In this document: positions 13,697 to 15,676 of the stretch, in pieces
Position numbering within the stretch: the first letter of the stretch is position 1
Layout: every line of letters starts with the position of its first letter
The notes under the pieces: generated by a model
The model's database searches: none
Seen by the model: only the letters and a program-made list of their open reading frames with translations
What the model was told of the DNA's origin: nothing
Translations under genes and position numbers: made by a program
Source: Micavibrio_C sp964577255
GTDB lineage: Bacteria; Pseudomonadota; Alphaproteobacteria; Micavibrionales; Micavibrionaceae
Length of the DNA stretch: 15,676 nt
Assembly (NCBI GenBank): GCA_964577255.1
Contig: CAZNYM010000044.1
Span: forward strand, 1-15,676
Direction of reading: 5' to 3'

Positions 13697-14569
13697 ATGA
13701 AAAATCTGTTCCCGGCTTTTCTGCTCGTGGCCCTGCTGGCCGTTCCCGCCCGCGCCGATCCGGTCGCCGAAATGCCGGCGGCGCTGCAGGGTCTGTGGGC
13801 GATCCCCAACTGCGGGACCGGCGACATGGTGCAGGCAGTGTCATCACGCTTCCGTCTGCAGGCGACGGGGTATTCCGACTCGCTGGCGCGCCTGGCCGAT
13901 CTTGAGGTCGTCAATGAAAACGTGGTGCGCACCAGCATCCGCGCCCTGCCGCATGAATACCGCCTTTCGGCGGGCGCGCTTGAGATCTACGGTTCGGACG
14001 GCACCAAGTGCATAGCGCCCGCCGTGCTGCCGGCCCCGCAGGCCGAGGGTGTTTTTTTCCCCTATGAGCGCTGCACGGACGTGAGGCAATCGTGGGGCAC
14101 CCTGAAGCAGGAGCATCTCGACGACTTTCTCAAGCTCGACGATATCGATCGCGCCTGCTACGGCCGCGACGTGAAAACTTACGCGCCGTGCCACCAGGCC
14201 ATGCTCGCCGCTTTCGACGCCGATAAGAACGACGGGCTCGACGAGGCGGAGATCAAGGCCGGGTTCCGCACCATGGCCTATCTTTCAGCCACGCAAGTCT
14301 GCAGTTTTGCCGACGAATATCCCGCCCGCGCCGATAAGGGCGCGGCGCCCTTCGCCGCTTTCGCCATCAAACATTTCGACGATGATAAAAACGGGCGGAT
14401 CGGCGTGGCGGAGTGGGTGGCGCACTGGTCTTCTCTGGATGCGCAGGACGATACCAAGACAGTCCTGCCGCTGGTCGGACAGATCGGCTTCGCCCTGCCC
14501 TGGCTGCCGCACGATCCCGAAGCCGCGCCCTATTTCCGCGAGCAGAAAGCCCAGCCTGTTCTGGAATAA
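13697..14569 (+). CDS. Secreted paired EF-hand calcium-binding protein
   Basis: This 290-residue protein has a clear Sec signal peptide (1-20, cut after ARA). The C-terminal half holds two EF-hand loops. The first, 174-185 (DADKNDGLDEAE), has its Gly at loop position 7 rather than 6. The second, 228-239 (DDDKNGRIGVAE), is canonical with Asp at 1 and 3, Asn5, Gly6, Ile8 and Glu12. The N-terminal domain (21-130) starts with LQGLWAIPNC, a pattern seen at the mouth of lipocalin-like barrels, but I cannot assign it. Six cysteines in the mature part (39, 105, 126, 154, 165, 202) suit disulfides in the periplasm. ATG 13697 is chosen because GAGG lies nine bases upstream; ATG 13688 is too close to it. 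The 23-bp gap from the UbiH-family gene allows cotranscription. Confidence 0.87.
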   Translation: MKNLFPAFLLVALLAVPARADPVAEMPAALQGLWAIPNCGTGDMVQAVSSRFRLQATGYSDSLARLADLEVVNENVVRTSIRALPHEYRLSAGALEIYGSDGTKCIAPAVLPAPQAEGVFFPYERCTDVRQSWGTLKQEHLDDFLKLDDIDRACYGRDVKTYAPCHQAMLAAFDADKNDGLDEAEIKAGFRTMAYLSATQVCSFADEYPARADKGAAPFAAFAIKHFDDDKNGRIGVAEWVAHWSSLDAQDDTKTVLPLVGQIGFALPWLPHDPEAAPYFREQKAQPVLE

Positions 14570-14572
14570 GGG

Positions 14573-15676
14573 CTAGCCGTTGTTGACCGGCTTGGGTTCC
14601 TGCGGCTCGAGCAGGTTCGGCGCCTTCGGCGCGGCGGCCGCTGGAACGGGTGCAGGCGCCGGTGTTGCCAGTGCCGGCGCGGCGGCCGGATCTTTCGCCC
14701 TGAGTTTATAGCTTTCCTCAGTACCGCCTACCATCATGTCCTTGTCGGCGGGCTTCAGGCCGGCGGCCGCGAGGCCGTTCTGCAGATTCTGCACCGGCCC
14801 CTTGTCGCCCGCCATCGCCAGCACCGGCGCGGTAGAGAATTTATCCAAAGCCTGCATGATCTTGGGTGCGAATTTTTCGATCACACCGCTCAGGGTCGTC
14901 ATGATCCCGCCCAGGAAATTCTTGGCGCCGGGAAAGATCTGGCCGATCGTATCGACCATCTTGTTGATCCCGCCGAACAGGCTGCCCGACATGGTCAGCA
15001 TCTGCACGCCGCGCATCGGGTTGTCGGCCGCCATGCCGGCCAGGCTGTTCAGAAGCCCGGGCGGGGTGTTCTTGATGCCTTCGTTCATTTTCTCGAAAAT
15101 CTTCGGATCTTCCTTGGCCTTCTGCTGGAACTGCTGCAGTGTGGCCAGCGTCTTTTTCGGATTGCCCGCCGCGCCGCCCGCGCCAAGAACCGACCCCAGC
15201 GCGCCCTGAAGATTAGGGTTGGATTCGACGCGATCGAGAAACTCCTCGAAGCCAGGCAGACGGGCAAGCTCGCCCAGAATCTTCTGGCTCTCGGCCTCGG
15301 CTTTCGCGTCTTCGTCGTTGGCTTTCACCATCGCCTGCGGCTTATCGGCGGCATGGGCCGTGCCGATCCCGGCCGCGGCCGCCACCGCGCCGGCGGCCAT
15401 GGCGGGAAGGCCGCGGCTCTGTTCGCGCGCGGGTTCAGCCGGCAAAGGTTCGACTTCGATCTCCTGCGGACGCAGGGGTTTGATTTCCGGCTCTTCAGTG
15501 GCTTTAGCCGGTGCCGGTTCGGGTTTGGGCGGCGGCGCGGCGGCGGGTTCCTTGACATCGTTCCTCGCCACAGCGGCAGCGGCGGGTGCAACTACCTTGA
15601 TCCCCATGATGTCGCCCAGAAGATTGGGATTTTTCTGCAGTCGGGCCAGCACCGTGGGATCCTGGTCGATCCGCTG
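14573..15676 (-). CDS. Pro/Ala-rich repeat protein, 5' end missing (runs off right edge)
   Basis: The visible 367 residues carry no recognised enzyme motif. The frame is open to the window edge with no ATG near it, so the true start probably lies outside; a GTG at 15652 exists but would cut a repeat unit. Two short related units occur: DPTVLARLQKNPNLLGDIMG (6-25), and around 143-165 with SNPNLQGALGSVLG. DP and NP spacing like this recalls STI1/HOP-type motifs, which bind partner proteins. Between them are a Pro/Ala/Glu linker (29-88) and an Ala/Gly-rich hydrophobic segment (about 89-112). That segment could be a membrane helix, or an internal signal-like stretch ending AHAAD. A helical region (174-285) follows, then a second Pro/Ala tail (329-360). 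It converges on the EF-hand gene with 3 bp between the stops. Confidence 0.75.
   Translation of the reverse strand, partial: QRIDQDPTVLARLQKNPNLLGDIMGIKVVAPAAAAVARNDVKEPAAAPPPKPEPAPAKATEEPEIKPLRPQEIEVEPLPAEPAREQSRGLPAMAAGAVAAAAGIGTAHAADKPQAMVKANDEDAKAEAESQKILGELARLPGFEEFLDRVESNPNLQGALGSVLGAGGAAGNPKKTLATLQQFQQKAKEDPKIFEKMNEGIKNTPPGLLNSLAGMAADNPMRGVQMLTMSGSLFGGINKMVDTIGQIFPGAKNFLGGIMTTLSGVIEKFAPKIMQALDKFSTAPVLAMAGDKGPVQNLQNGLAAAGLKPADKDMMVGGTEESYKLRAKDPAAAPALATPAPAPVPAAAAPKAPNLLEPQEPKPVNNG

Noticed and set aside
12711..13847. A 378-codon minus-strand frame opposite the UbiH-family gene
   Set aside because: It is antisense to a gene with intact FAD motifs and crosses into the next gene; no motif or promoter supports it.

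Overview
The window is one contiguous, gene-dense, high-GC stretch of bacterial chromosome that looks alphaproteobacterial. It carries two conserved clusters: rpmH-rnpA-yidD-yidC-engB, and rmuC-def-fmt-truA beside dapD. A DUF3108 envelope protein and a UbiH/UbiF-type FAD monooxygenase also fit an aerobic, quinone-using Gram-negative. The order is less certain; a Rhodospirillales- or Micavibrio-like lineage would fit. I see no rRNA, tRNA, transposase, phage gene, CRISPR array or integration site. Codon use and GC look even throughout.

Left part (1-3067): the 5' end of a glmU-like nucleotidyltransferase runs off the left edge on the minus strand, with a secreted DUF3108 protein behind it. Divergent from these is a pilin-like membrane-anchored protein (here PL1), followed 5 bp later by dapD (lysine/diaminopimelate pathway). 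Middle part (3064-7368): a tightly packed minus-strand operon rmuC-def-fmt-truA joins a DNA-maintenance protein to tRNA and N-terminal-methionine processing. Divergent from rmuC is a second pilin-like protein (PL2).

Right-centre (7379-10713): the minus-strand operon rpmH-rnpA-yidD-yidC-engB has a near-consensus sigma-70 promoter and a chain of overlapping stop/start codons. It makes ribosomal protein L34, the RNase P protein, two membrane-insertion factors and a ribosome-assembly GTPase. Right part (10868-15676): a divergent conserved hypothetical gene closed by a perfect hairpin terminator; an outer-membrane beta-barrel; a UbiH-family hydroxylase; a secreted paired EF-hand protein; and, convergent, a Pro/Ala-rich repeat protein cut by the right edge.

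The main point of novelty is PL1 and PL2. They lie 4.4 kb apart within otherwise housekeeping neighbourhoods and are clearly homologous along their whole length: a Gly-Asn membrane helix, a shared middle, two conserved cysteines and a shared C-terminal strand. They look like a pilin-fold family without the canonical prepilin Glu5. Three genes (glmU, PL2 and the UbiH homologue) have -10-like boxes so close to the start codon that the mRNAs may be leaderless.
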